64,000 nt of DNA from assembly GCA_965220825.1 (NCBI GenBank), contig OZ244839.1, forward strand, positions 2,914,001 to 2,978,000. The letters are read 5' to 3'. The translations under genes were made by a program, and so were the position numbers. The notes beneath the pieces were generated by a model, which was given only the letters and a program-made list of their open reading frames with translations, was not told the origin of the DNA and did no database searches. The stretch is from G965220825 sp965220825. Its GTDB lineage: Bacteria > Pseudomonadota > Alphaproteobacteria > UBA828. Below are positions 1-8,171 of the stretch, piece by piece. Position 1 is the first letter of the stretch, and each line of letters opens with the position of its first letter.

Positions 1-471
1 TGCAGGGCCCATGGCTTCGATCACGTAAGGGCTGATGGCCGCGGGAACAAGGCTGAGGCGTACCTCGGTCAGCGCGAAGCGGGCGGTCTCGACGGCGATG
101 GCGATGTCGCAGGCGGCGATAAGCCCCATGCCGCCGGCATAGGCCGGCCCCTGGACCAGCGCGAGCGTGGGCTGGGGCAGGCGGTGGAGCGTGCCGAAAA
201 GTCGCGGCAGCGCACGGGCGTCCGCGAGGTTCTCCTCGGGCGAGAAGTCCGCGGTGCGCCGCATATGGCCGAGGTCGGCGCCGGCGCAGAAGGACTTGCC
301 CCGCGCCGCCAGAACCACCACCCGCACGGTCCGATCTCCGGCGAGCCGCGCGAAGGCCTCCGTCAGCCGGGCGATGACGGCGTCGTCGAAGGCGTTGTGC
401 TTCTCCGGGCGGTTGAGCGTCACGGTCGCCACCGCCCCGTCTTGGGCGACAAGTACGGGTGCCTCGTTCAT
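1..471 (-). CDS. liuC: Enoyl-CoA hydratase family protein, likely methylglutaconyl-CoA hydratase (3' end outside window)
   Basis: Crotonase-fold hydratase; about 157 N-terminal residues are visible and the rest lies beyond the left edge. The motif SFCAGADLGHM (near residue 60) and AYAGGMGL (near residue 110) match the two oxyanion-hole loops of the crotonase family. It begins with ATG at 471, 17 bp after the stop of the carboxyltransferase gene on the same strand, with a G-rich stretch between them that can serve as Shine-Dalgarno. In leucine catabolism this enzyme hydrates 3-methylglutaconyl-CoA to HMG-CoA, directly after methylcrotonyl-CoA carboxylase. The specific assignment rests on this neighbour; the fold alone would only say enoyl-CoA hydratase. 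Confidence 0.85.
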   Translation of the reverse strand, partial: MNEAPVLVAQDGAVATVTLNRPEKHNAFDDAVIARLTEAFARLAGDRTVRVVVLAARGKSFCAGADLGHMRRTADFSPEENLADARALPRLFGTLHRLPQPTLALVQGPAYAGGMGLIAACDIAIAVETARFALTEVRLSLVPAAISPYVIEAMGPA

Positions 472-488
472 CGCGCCGGCCCCCCGCG

Positions 489-2093
489 CTACATCCGGAA
501 GACGCCGAAACGCGTGGGCGCCGCCAGGCTCGCGGCTGCGAGGGCGAGCGCCCGCGCCAGAACGGTCCTCGTCTCCAGCGGGTCGATGACTCCGTCATGC
601 CAGAGCCGCGCCGCGGCGTAGTAGGGATGGCCCTGTTCCTCGTAGCGGGCGAGGACCGGCGCCTTGAAGGCGGCTTCCTCCTCCTCGGTCCAGCTCTTGC
701 CCTCCGCCTCCAGCGCATCGCGGCGGACGCGGGCGAGCACGCTCGCGGCCTGGGCGCCGCCCATCACGGAGATTCGTGCGTTCGGCCACATCCAGAGGAA
801 GCGCGGCCCGTAAGCGCGCCCGCACATGCCGTAATTGCCGGCGCCGAAGCTGCCGCCGACGATGACCGTGAGCTTCGGAACGCCGGCGCAGGAGACCGCC
901 GTCACCAGCTTGGCGCCGTCCTTCGCGATCCCGCCATGCTCGTAGCGCTTGCCGACCATGAAGCCCACGATGTTCTGGAGAAAGAGCAGCGGAATGCCGC
1001 GCTGGCAGCAGAGTTCGATGAAGTGTGTGCCCTTGAGGGCGGATTCGGAGAAGAGAATGCCGTTGTTGGCGAGGATGCCGACGAGATGGCCGTCGATCCG
1101 CGCAAAGCCCGTCACCAGTGTGGGCCCGAAGCGGGGTTTGAACTCTTCGAACGCGCTCTCGTCCACGATGCGCGCGACGAGCTCCCGCGCCGGGATCGGT
1201 TTGCGGAGTGAAGGCGGCACGATGCCGTAGAGTTCCGCCGCGTCGAAGGCGGGCTCCCGAGGAGGCGCGTCCCGCGCCGGTGCGGGCTGCCGCCCCAGCC
1301 GGGCGACGATGGCCCGGGCGCGCCGCAGGGCGTCGGCATCGTCCGCGGCCATATGGTCGGCGACGCCGGAGATGCGGGTATGGACGTCGGCGCCGCCGAG
1401 GGTCTCGGCGTCGACCACTTCGCCGGTCGCGGCCTTCACCAGCGGCGGGCCGCCGAGAAAGATGGTGCCCTGATTGCGGACGATGATCGTCTCGTCCGAC
1501 ATCGCCGGAACATAGGCGCCGCCGGCCGTGCAGGAGCCCATCACGACGGCGATCTGGGGAATGCCCTTCGCGGACATGCGCGCCTGGTTGTAGAAGATGC
1601 GGCCGAAATGCTCCCGGTCGGGGAAGACCTCGTCCTGATAGGGAAGGTTCGCACCGCCGGAATCCACGAGATAGACGCAGGGGAGGGCGTTCTCCTCGGC
1701 GATCTCCTGGGCCCGCAGATGCTTCTTCACGGTCATGGGGTAGTAGGTGCCGCCCTTGACCGTCGCGTCGTTGACGATGACGACGCAATCACGCCCCTCG
1801 ATACGGGCGATGCCGGTGATGAGCCCGGCGCCGGGGACCTCCTCGCCATAGAGCCCGTCGGCGGCGAGCGGCGATAGCTCGAGGAACGCGCAGTCGGCGT
1901 CGGCGAGCGCCGCAAGCCGCTCCCGCGGCAGCATCTTGCCCCGCGCGCGGTGTTTCTCCCGCGCCCGCTCGGGCCCGCCCTCGCGCATGCGGGCACGCCG
2001 CGCATGGAGGTCGTCCACCAGCGCCCGCATGGCGGCGTCGTTCGTCTTGAAGTCCTCCGAGGCCGGATCGACCGCGGACCGCAGCGTATCCAT
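489..2093 (-). CDS. liuB: Methylcrotonyl-CoA carboxylase, carboxyltransferase (beta) subunit
   Basis: Acyl-CoA carboxyltransferase of 534 residues, the usual size for MccB. The N-terminal half (about 30-290) and C-terminal half (about 295-530) form the two crotonase-like carboxyltransferase domains; SCTAGGAYVPAMSDE and GGSFGAGNYGMCGRAY are the glycine-rich loops that bind CoA and carboxybiotin in this family. It transfers CO2 from biotin to 3-methylcrotonyl-CoA in the cytoplasm. ATG at 2093 is preceded by a strong GGAAGGGAAG site. It is followed closely by the LiuC-like hydratase; the biotin subunit (MccA) is not in the window and may follow to the left. Propionyl-CoA carboxylase beta is the main alternative, but the LiuA and LiuC neighbours favour the leucine pathway. 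Confidence 0.9.
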   Translation of the reverse strand: MDTLRSAVDPASEDFKTNDAAMRALVDDLHARRARMREGGPERAREKHRARGKMLPRERLAALADADCAFLELSPLAADGLYGEEVPGAGLITGIARIEGRDCVVIVNDATVKGGTYYPMTVKKHLRAQEIAEENALPCVYLVDSGGANLPYQDEVFPDREHFGRIFYNQARMSAKGIPQIAVVMGSCTAGGAYVPAMSDETIIVRNQGTIFLGGPPLVKAATGEVVDAETLGGADVHTRISGVADHMAADDADALRRARAIVARLGRQPAPARDAPPREPAFDAAELYGIVPPSLRKPIPARELVARIVDESAFEEFKPRFGPTLVTGFARIDGHLVGILANNGILFSESALKGTHFIELCCQRGIPLLFLQNIVGFMVGKRYEHGGIAKDGAKLVTAVSCAGVPKLTVIVGGSFGAGNYGMCGRAYGPRFLWMWPNARISVMGGAQAASVLARVRRDALEAEGKSWTEEEEAAFKAPVLARYEEQGHPYYAAARLWHDGVIDPLETRTVLARALALAAASLAAPTRFGVFRM

Positions 2094-2192
2094 GCGCTTC
2101 CCTTCCCACGCTCCGACAACCTACATTGCCCCGTCCCGGATGCAACGCCGCGCCTGCTATGCTGCGGGCGCCCCGGAGCAAGGAGCGCCGCC

Positions 2193-3176
2193 ATGCCATT
2201 GCCGACCCGTGCCGAGTTCGAGGAAGCCGCCGCGTTCGTCCACACGGTCCTGCCGCCGACGCCGCAAATCCCCTGGCCGCTTCTGGCGAAGCGCACCGGC
2301 GCGGACGTCTGGGTAAAGCATGAGAACCACACGCCCGTGGGCTCTTTCAAGCTGCGCGGGGGCCTGGTCTTCATGGACGATGTGCGCAAGCACGGGCAGG
2401 TTCGGGGCGTGATCGGGGCGACCCGCGGCAATCACGGCCAGAGCCTTGCCTTTTCCGCCTCCCGCCTCGGCCTGTCCGCGACGGTGGTGGTGCCGGAGGG
2501 CAATGCGCGCGGCAAGAACGCCGCCATGCAGGCGTTCGGCGGGCGGCTCGTGGTCCACGGTGCGGATTTCGAGGCCGCGTTCGACCGTGCCCGGGCGCTG
2601 GCGGCGGACGAGGGCCTCGCCATGGTGCCCTCCTTCGACATGCGCCTGGTGCGCGGCGTCGGCAGCTACGCACTGGAACTCTTCACCGCCGTGCCGGATC
2701 TGGATGCGGTCTATGTGCCCATCGGGCTCGGCTCGGGAATCTGCGGGTTGATGGGGGTGCGCGATGCGCTCGGGCTCAAGGCTGAGATCGTGGGTGTCGT
2801 GGCGGAAGGCGCCGATTGCTATTCGCGGAGCTTCGAGGCGCGACGCCCGGTTTCCACCGACCGTTCGATGACCGAGGTGGGGGACGGCATTGCCACGCGG
2901 GTCCCCTCGCCCGAGGCGTTCGAGGCGATTCTCGCGGGCTGCGCCCGGGTGGTGACCGTCTCCGACGACGAGATGCTCGACGCCATGGCCGCCTACCATG
3001 ACGATACCCACAATCTCGCCGAGGGTGCCGGTGCGGCGCCGCTGGCCGCGCTGCTCAAGGAGCGGGCGCGTATGGCGGGCAAGAGGGTGGGCGTGATCCT
3101 TTCCGGCTGCAATGTTGATCCGGCGGTCTACGCCCGGGCGCTCGAGCGGAGCGAGAGCCGCGCGCGCGCGGCGTGA
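2193..3176 (+). CDS. Threonine/serine dehydratase-like PLP enzyme
   Basis: Fold-type II PLP enzyme of 327 residues. The lysine in PVGSFKLRGG (near residue 52) is the expected Schiff-base lysine and the glycine loop GLGSGICGL (near residue 180) fits the phosphate-binding loop. There is no C-terminal ACT regulatory domain, so it resembles the short catabolic or hydroxyectoine-utilisation type dehydratases rather than biosynthetic IlvA. ATG 2193 is chosen because AAGGAGC lies 8 bp upstream and the protein then begins like the family; the frame is open further upstream but overlaps the mccB promoter. It is divergent from liuB (99 bp apart) and convergent with the isomerase gene. The exact substrate (threonine, serine or a hydroxy-amino acid) cannot be read from sequence. 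Confidence 0.85.
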   Translation: MPLPTRAEFEEAAAFVHTVLPPTPQIPWPLLAKRTGADVWVKHENHTPVGSFKLRGGLVFMDDVRKHGQVRGVIGATRGNHGQSLAFSASRLGLSATVVVPEGNARGKNAAMQAFGGRLVVHGADFEAAFDRARALAADEGLAMVPSFDMRLVRGVGSYALELFTAVPDLDAVYVPIGLGSGICGLMGVRDALGLKAEIVGVVAEGADCYSRSFEARRPVSTDRSMTEVGDGIATRVPSPEAFEAILAGCARVVTVSDDEMLDAMAAYHDDTHNLAEGAGAAPLAALLKERARMAGKRVGVILSGCNVDPAVYARALERSESRARAA

Positions 3177-3189
3177 GGGCGCGCGCGGC

Positions 3190-3789
3190 CTACCAGCCGC
3201 CGGTTGCGAGCCAGCGGTCCACCTGATCGAGGCGATCGCTGCCCCAGAACATTTCGCCGTCCACGAATATGGTGGGCGAGCCGAAGACGCCGCGATCCAG
3301 CGCCGCGTCGTTCTCCGCACGCAGGCGGTCCTTGACGGCCGGGTCGCCGAGCGCCGCGGCGAGTTCGTCGCCGTCCACGCCGAGGCCGGCGGCGGCGGCG
3401 ATCACCGTCTCCGGCTGGCTTACGTTCCGGTTGTCCGCGAAATAGCCGCGATAGAGAGACTTCGCGAGTGCCCGCGCCTGCTCCGGGTCGCGATCCGCGA
3501 GCCAGTAGAAGGCGCGGCAGGCGGCGACGCTGTTCACCGGGAAGGGGTCGGGGACGGCGAAGGTCACGTCGTGGAGGCGCGCCGAACGCAGCATGTCGTG
3601 GCGCGAATAGGGCCCTTTCATGGGGTGGTCCACCAGCGGACCGCCGCCCGCCTTCTGGAACACCGCGCCGAGCAGGAAGGGCCGCCAGGTGACGGCGCAC
3701 CCGTGGCGCTCGGCGATGCCGTCGATCCGTTCGGCCGCGATATAGCCGTAGGGCGAGGAGAAATCGAAGTAGAAGTCGAGCTCGGCCAT
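3190..3789 (-). CDS. 2-hydroxychromene-2-carboxylate isomerase / DsbA-family thioredoxin-fold protein
   Basis: Protein of 199 residues that starts with ELDFYFDFSSPYGYIAAERI, the hallmark of the kappa-class GST-like HCCA isomerase family. The SSPY serine takes the place of the DsbA CXXC and binds glutathione. FGSPTIFVDGEMFWGSDRL near the C-terminus is the conserved cis-Pro segment. ATG at 3789 is chosen over an in-frame upstream extension because it gives the family N-terminus and has GGAGGA just before it. It lies 29 bp downstream of an acyl-CoA dehydrogenase on the same strand and is probably co-transcribed with it. In this context it may act in aromatic or glutathione-adduct catabolism rather than naphthalene degradation. 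Confidence 0.87.
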   Translation of the reverse strand: MAELDFYFDFSSPYGYIAAERIDGIAERHGCAVTWRPFLLGAVFQKAGGGPLVDHPMKGPYSRHDMLRSARLHDVTFAVPDPFPVNSVAACRAFYWLADRDPEQARALAKSLYRGYFADNRNVSQPETVIAAAAGLGVDGDELAAALGDPAVKDRLRAENDAALDRGVFGSPTIFVDGEMFWGSDRLDQVDRWLATGGW

Positions 3790-3818
3790 GGTTCCTCCGC
3801 CGCCGCGCCTCGCGGCCT

Positions 3819-4970
3819 CTATGTCCGGGCGAGCGCCCGGCCGATCACGATACGCTGCACGTCGCTCGTGCCTTCGTAGATCGTGCAAACCCGCTGGTCG
3901 CGGTAAATGCGCTCCACGGGGAAATCGCTGAGATAGCCATATCCGCCCAGCGTCTGGATGGCGCGAGAGCAGACGCGCTCCGCCGTCTCCGACGCAAAGA
4001 GCTTGGCCATGGAGGCTTCCTTGATACAGGGCTCCCCCGCATCCCGGAGCCGCGCGGCGTTGAGCGTCATGAGCCGCGCGGCTTCGATCTCCGTCGCCAT
4101 GTCGGCGAGGCGGAAGGCGACCGCCTGGTGCTCGATGAGCGGCTTGCCGAAGCTCTTGCGTTCCTTGGCGTAGTCGAGCGCCGTTTCGAAGGCTGCGCGC
4201 ATGGCGCCGGTGGCCTGGGCCGCCACGCCGATCCGCCCGCCCTCCAGATTGCCGAGCGCGATCGCGTAGCCTTGGCCGGGCTCTCCCAGCATGAGGTCGG
4301 GCGTTATCCGCAGGTCCTCGAAAACGATCTGGCAGGTGTCGTGCGCGCGCTGGCCCATCTTTATCTCGTGGCTCGCGACCCGGTAGCCCTCCGAGTCCGT
4401 CGGCACGATGAAGCAGCTGATGCCCTTCTTCCCGGCTTCCGGGTCGGTCACGGCGAAGACCAGCGCGACATCCGCCTTGGAGCCGCTGGTGATGAACTGC
4501 TTGGTGCCGCTGAGCCTGTAGGCGTTGCCGTCCCGCACCGCGCGGGTGCGCAGCGCGGCGGCGTCCGAGCCCGCCTGGGGCTCGGTGAGGCAGAAGCAGC
4601 CCAGCATGTCGCCGCGGGCGAGCGGCTTCAGGAAGCGCTCCTTCTGATCCGCGGAGCCCGCCGACAGAATGCCCGCGCAGACGAGCGAGTTGTTCACGCT
4701 CATGGCCGTAGAGGTGCCCACATCGCCCGCCGCGATCTCTTCCATGGCAAGGGCGTAGGAGACGTGGTCGGCGCCGGCGCCGTCATAGTCGGGCGGCACC
4801 AGCATGCCCATCAGGCCGAGTTCCCCCATCTGGGGGAGGATATCGTCCGGGAAGCCGCCATGGAGGTCCCACGCGCCCGCATGGGGCGCAAGCCGGTCGG
4901 CGGCGAAATCCCGCGCCATGTCGCGAACCATCCGCTGTTCTTCGCTGAGGAGCACGCCGTCGGCGGTCAT
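3819..4970 (-). CDS. Acyl-CoA dehydrogenase
   Basis: FAD-dependent acyl-CoA dehydrogenase of 383 residues. The signatures LTEPQAGSDA (FAD and substrate contact), QFITSGSKADV and AIQTLGGYGYLSDFPVERIY are present. The catalytic base is the glutamate of IYEGTSDVQR (about residue 366), the position used by short- and medium-chain enzymes. This contrasts with the second dehydrogenase of the cluster, which has the isovaleryl-type arrangement. It sits just downstream of the DUF1989 gene (10 bp) and upstream of the isomerase on the same strand, so it belongs to the same catabolic operon. A short branched-chain or butyryl-type substrate is plausible but not proven. Confidence 0.93.
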   Translation of the reverse strand: MTADGVLLSEEQRMVRDMARDFAADRLAPHAGAWDLHGGFPDDILPQMGELGLMGMLVPPDYDGAGADHVSYALAMEEIAAGDVGTSTAMSVNNSLVCAGILSAGSADQKERFLKPLARGDMLGCFCLTEPQAGSDAAALRTRAVRDGNAYRLSGTKQFITSGSKADVALVFAVTDPEAGKKGISCFIVPTDSEGYRVASHEIKMGQRAHDTCQIVFEDLRITPDLMLGEPGQGYAIALGNLEGGRIGVAAQATGAMRAAFETALDYAKERKSFGKPLIEHQAVAFRLADMATEIEAARLMTLNAARLRDAGEPCIKEASMAKLFASETAERVCSRAIQTLGGYGYLSDFPVERIYRDQRVCTIYEGTSDVQRIVIGRALART

Positions 4971-4980
4971 GAGCCCTACC

Positions 4981-5580
4981 CTACAGGAGTTCGAAATGCG
5001 CTTCCTGCGGAATGCAGTCCACGCCGTTTATGGGGAGGATGTCCTGCGGGCAGCACGAGAAGGCGACGACGGCATCCATCTCGGCGCGGAGCACGACATG
5101 GTCTCCCGGGCGAGAAACCGGTGCCTCGAACCGCACCGAGCCGTCGGCGCCCACGGGGATGTTCATCCACATGTTCCATGGTGCGGGGGTCTTGGCCGAC
5201 CGAAGCCCGAGCCCGGCCAGCGCCTCGTGAAGATTGTCGGCGCAGTTGTCGTGATCGGGCACACCGAGGAGCTCGTAGCGGTAGCGGTCGCAGGCGGCGA
5301 TCAGGGTGTCGTGGATGCCGGGGGAGCTGTCCTCCACCAGGGTCAGGATGGGGCGCCGCTTGCCCGTGACCATGGTGTCGCCGGGCTTGGGAAATATGCC
5401 GCCGATCGCGACCCGGGAATGCTCCATGGACATGCATTCGGCCATGTCGTCGGCATTGAAGGCCCACGTATCCACGACCTGGGTGCCGAGGGTATTGACG
5501 AGCCGCACCGCCTCTCCCGCGCCGAGGCGCAGCGCGCGGCCCTCGCGGGCGGGGATCGTGGTGCGCTGCCCTCGGTTCAA
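4981..5580 (-). CDS. DUF1989 (urea carboxylase-associated) family protein
   Basis: About 199 residues. The segment GEAVRLVNTLGTQVVDTWAF followed by AECMSMEHSR and CPQDILPINGVDC matches the DUF1989 family, which also occurs as urea carboxylase-associated proteins. Family members have a cupin-like fold and conserved Cys/His residues; their biochemical role is poorly known. No ATG exists at the correct place: the best start is TTG at 5580-5578, which overlaps the TGA stop of the thiolase gene as TTGA, implying translational coupling. No urea carboxylase or urea amidolyase is nearby, so the family label should not be read as a function here. Confidence 0.8.
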   Translation of the reverse strand: MNRGQRTTIPAREGRALRLGAGEAVRLVNTLGTQVVDTWAFNADDMAECMSMEHSRVAIGGIFPKPGDTMVTGKRRPILTLVEDSSPGIHDTLIAACDRYRYELLGVPDHDNCADNLHEALAGLGLRSAKTPAPWNMWMNIPVGADGSVRFEAPVSRPGDHVVLRAEMDAVVAFSCCPQDILPINGVDCIPQEAHFELL

Positions 5581-6764
5581 TGCAAGCGCTCCACGGCCAT
5601 CGCCGTGGCTTCGCCGCCCCCGATGCAAAGCGCGGCGACGCCTTTCTCCAGACCGTACTTCTCCAGAGCCGCCAGCAGGGTGACGAGGATTCGCGCGCCC
5701 GACGCCCCCACCGGGTGGCCGAGTGCGCAGGCGCCGCCATGGACGTTCACCCTCTCGTGGGGGATGTCGCAATCCCGCATGGCGGCCATGGTCACGACGG
5801 CGAAGGCCTCGTTGATCTCGAAAAGGTCCACGTCGTCTATCGCCCACCCCGCCTTGTCCAGGACCTTGCCGATGGCGGGTGCCGGCGCGGTGGTGAACCA
5901 GGCGGGCGCCTGGGCGTGGGTCGCATGGCCGCGGATAACGGCGATCGGCGTGCAGCCGCGTTTCTCGGCCTCCGAGAGGCGCATGAGAATGAGCGCGGCG
6001 CCGCCGTCCGAGATCGAACTGGAGTTGGCGGCGGTGACGGAGCCGTCTTTCGCGAATGCGGGGCGGAGCGTCGGGATCTTTTCCAGGTTCGCCTTCAGCG
6101 GCTGCTCGTCGCGGGAGACTGTGGTCTCGCCCTTGCGGCCCTTGATCGTTACGGGCGCGACCTCCTTGTCGAAGGAGCCGTCCTCGATGGCGGTCTTGGC
6201 GCGTTCGAGCGAGGTGACGGCGAAACCGTCCTGCTGTTCGCGGGTGAACTGGTACTTGCGCGCGGTCTCCTCGGCGAAATGGCCCATCAGCTTGCCCTTG
6301 TCGTAGGCATCCTCGAGGCCGTCGAGGAACATGTGGTCCGAAACCGTGCCGTGCCCCATGCGGTAGCCCGCCCGCGCGCGGTCCAGCAGATAGGGCGCGT
6401 TCGTCATGCTTTCCATGCCGCCCGCGACAACGACCGCGCCCGAGCCTGCGGAGATCAGGTCGTGCGCGAGCATGGCGGCCTTCATGCCGGAGCCGCACAT
6501 CTTGTTAATGGTCGTACAGCCCACATGCTCCGGCACGCCCGCGCCCATGGAGGCCTGGCGCGCGGGCGCCTGCCCCTGGCCGGCGGAGAGGATGTTGCCC
6601 ATGATGACCTCGTCGACCGCATCGCCTTCGAGGCCTGCGCGCTCCAGTGCCGCCCCGATGGCGACCGCACCGAGCTCGGGCGCCCGCGCGCCTCCGAGAT
6701 CGCCCTGAAATCCGCCCATGGGCGTGCGCGCCATCCCGACGATGGCTATGGAATCCCCGTTCAT
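5577..6764 (-). CDS. Acetyl-CoA C-acetyltransferase (thiolase)
   Basis: Thiolase of 395 residues. The acyl-accepting cysteine is in NKMCGSGMKA (about residue 90); the C-terminal GHPVGASGAR and ALCIGGGEATA supply the catalytic His and second Cys. It catalyses the reversible condensation/thiolysis of acetoacetyl-CoA and acetyl-CoA in the cytoplasm, which fits the end of leucine and ketone-body breakdown. It starts with ATG at 6764, 122 bp downstream of the isovaleryl-CoA dehydrogenase stop, and its stop overlaps the start of the DUF1989 gene. Confidence 0.93.
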   Translation of the reverse strand: MNGDSIAIVGMARTPMGGFQGDLGGARAPELGAVAIGAALERAGLEGDAVDEVIMGNILSAGQGQAPARQASMGAGVPEHVGCTTINKMCGSGMKAAMLAHDLISAGSGAVVVAGGMESMTNAPYLLDRARAGYRMGHGTVSDHMFLDGLEDAYDKGKLMGHFAEETARKYQFTREQQDGFAVTSLERAKTAIEDGSFDKEVAPVTIKGRKGETTVSRDEQPLKANLEKIPTLRPAFAKDGSVTAANSSSISDGGAALILMRLSEAEKRGCTPIAVIRGHATHAQAPAWFTTAPAPAIGKVLDKAGWAIDDVDLFEINEAFAVVTMAAMRDCDIPHERVNVHGGACALGHPVGASGARILVTLLAALEKYGLEKGVAALCIGGGEATAMAVERLH

Positions 6765-6886
6765 GGTCCGGTTTCCCCTGCTGCGAAGCGCCGTGCCGTC
6801 ATTCCCCTACATAGCGCTTGGCCTGGCGAATATCCACCTGCCATGCGGCCCGCCTTCCGTTCATCGATCGCGGGTAGGCGGGCGGC

Positions 6887-8059
6887 TCAGGCCGTCTCCT
6901 CGAACAGTTCGCGGCCGATGAGCATGCGGCGGATTTCGCTGGTGCCGGCGCCGATTTCATAAAGCTTGGCATCCCGCAGCAGGCGTCCGGTGGGGAACTC
7001 GTTGATATAGCCGTTGCCGCCCAGCGTCTGGATCGCTTCCAGTGCCATCCAGGTGGCCTTTTCCGCGGCGAAGAGGATTGCGCCGGCGGCGTCCCGGCGG
7101 TTGACGTCGCCGGAATCGCAGGCGCGCGCCACGGCATAGACGTAGGCGCGCGCGGCGTTCATCGTCGTGTACATGTCGGCGAGCTTGCCCTGCATGAGCT
7201 GAAAGGTTCCGATGGGCCGGCCGAACTGCTTGCGCTCGTGGACGTAAGGGAGCGCGGCGTCCATGCAGGCCCGCATGATGCCGAGGGGGCCCGCAGCCAG
7301 GACCGCGCGCTCATAGTCGAGCCCGCTCATCAGCACGGCGACGCCCGCGCCTTCGGTGCCGAGAACGTTTTCCTCCGGCACCGCGCAGTCCTCGAAGACC
7401 AGCTCGCAGGTATCCGAGCCCCGCATGCCGAGCTTGTCGAGCTTCTGCGCGGTGGAGAAGCCTTCCATGCCCTTCTCGACGACAAAGGCGGTTATGCCCC
7501 GGCTGCCGGCGTCCATGTCGGTCTTGGCATAGACCACCAGGACTTCCGCTTCCGGTCCGTTGGTGATCCACATTTTGGAGCCGTTGAGGACGTAGCGGTC
7601 GCCCTTCCTTTCGGCCCGGGTGCGCATGCCCACCACGTCCGAGCCCGCGCCGGGCTCGCTCATGGCAAGCGCGCCCACATGTTCGCCCGAGATGAGCTTG
7701 GGCAGATATTTCCTGCGCTGGTCGGGCGTGCCGTTCCGCCTGATCTGGTTGACGCAGAGGTTGGAATGGGCGCCGTAGCTGAGCCCCACGGAGGCGGATG
7801 CGCGGCTCACCTCCTCCATGGCGACCACATGCTCGAGATAGCCGAGGCCGGCCCCGCCGTCTTCCTCCTCCACCGTGATGCCGAGAAGCCCGAGCGCGCC
7901 GAGGCGCGGCCACAGGTCCCGGGGGAAGCGGTTGCTGCGGTCGATTTCGTCCGCCCGCGGCGCGATCTCGGCGGCGGCGAAGCTCGCGACCGAGTCGCGG
8001 ATCATGTCGGGGGTCTCGCCTAAGCGAAAATCCAGGTCCGGCAATCGGTTGGGAATCAT
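6887..8059 (-). CDS. liuA: Isovaleryl-CoA dehydrogenase
   Basis: Acyl-CoA dehydrogenase of 390 residues. Two features point to the isovaleryl type: the usual YEG catalytic site near the C-terminus is replaced by EIGAGTSEIRR, and a glutamate occurs in SGLDYERAVLAAGP (about residue 250), the alternative catalytic position of isovaleryl-CoA dehydrogenase. SEPGAGSDVVGMRTRAER and WITNGPEAEVLVVYAKTD also follow this subfamily. It oxidises isovaleryl-CoA to 3-methylcrotonyl-CoA and passes electrons to ETF. It is first in the minus-strand catabolic run, so its upstream region (8060-8170) is the likely promoter region. Confidence 0.93.
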   Translation of the reverse strand: MIPNRLPDLDFRLGETPDMIRDSVASFAAAEIAPRADEIDRSNRFPRDLWPRLGALGLLGITVEEEDGGAGLGYLEHVVAMEEVSRASASVGLSYGAHSNLCVNQIRRNGTPDQRRKYLPKLISGEHVGALAMSEPGAGSDVVGMRTRAERKGDRYVLNGSKMWITNGPEAEVLVVYAKTDMDAGSRGITAFVVEKGMEGFSTAQKLDKLGMRGSDTCELVFEDCAVPEENVLGTEGAGVAVLMSGLDYERAVLAAGPLGIMRACMDAALPYVHERKQFGRPIGTFQLMQGKLADMYTTMNAARAYVYAVARACDSGDVNRRDAAGAILFAAEKATWMALEAIQTLGGNGYINEFPTGRLLRDAKLYEIGAGTSEIRRMLIGRELFEETA

Positions 8060-8171
8060 CGCATCGGCCTTTCCGGAGGCGCATCCCGGGGCGCGTCGGC
8101 GCGTTCCAACCTAGCATGCCCATCTGCCCCGTCGAAGGCGCGGGCGGGGGCGCCTTCTCGCGGGGCGCATG

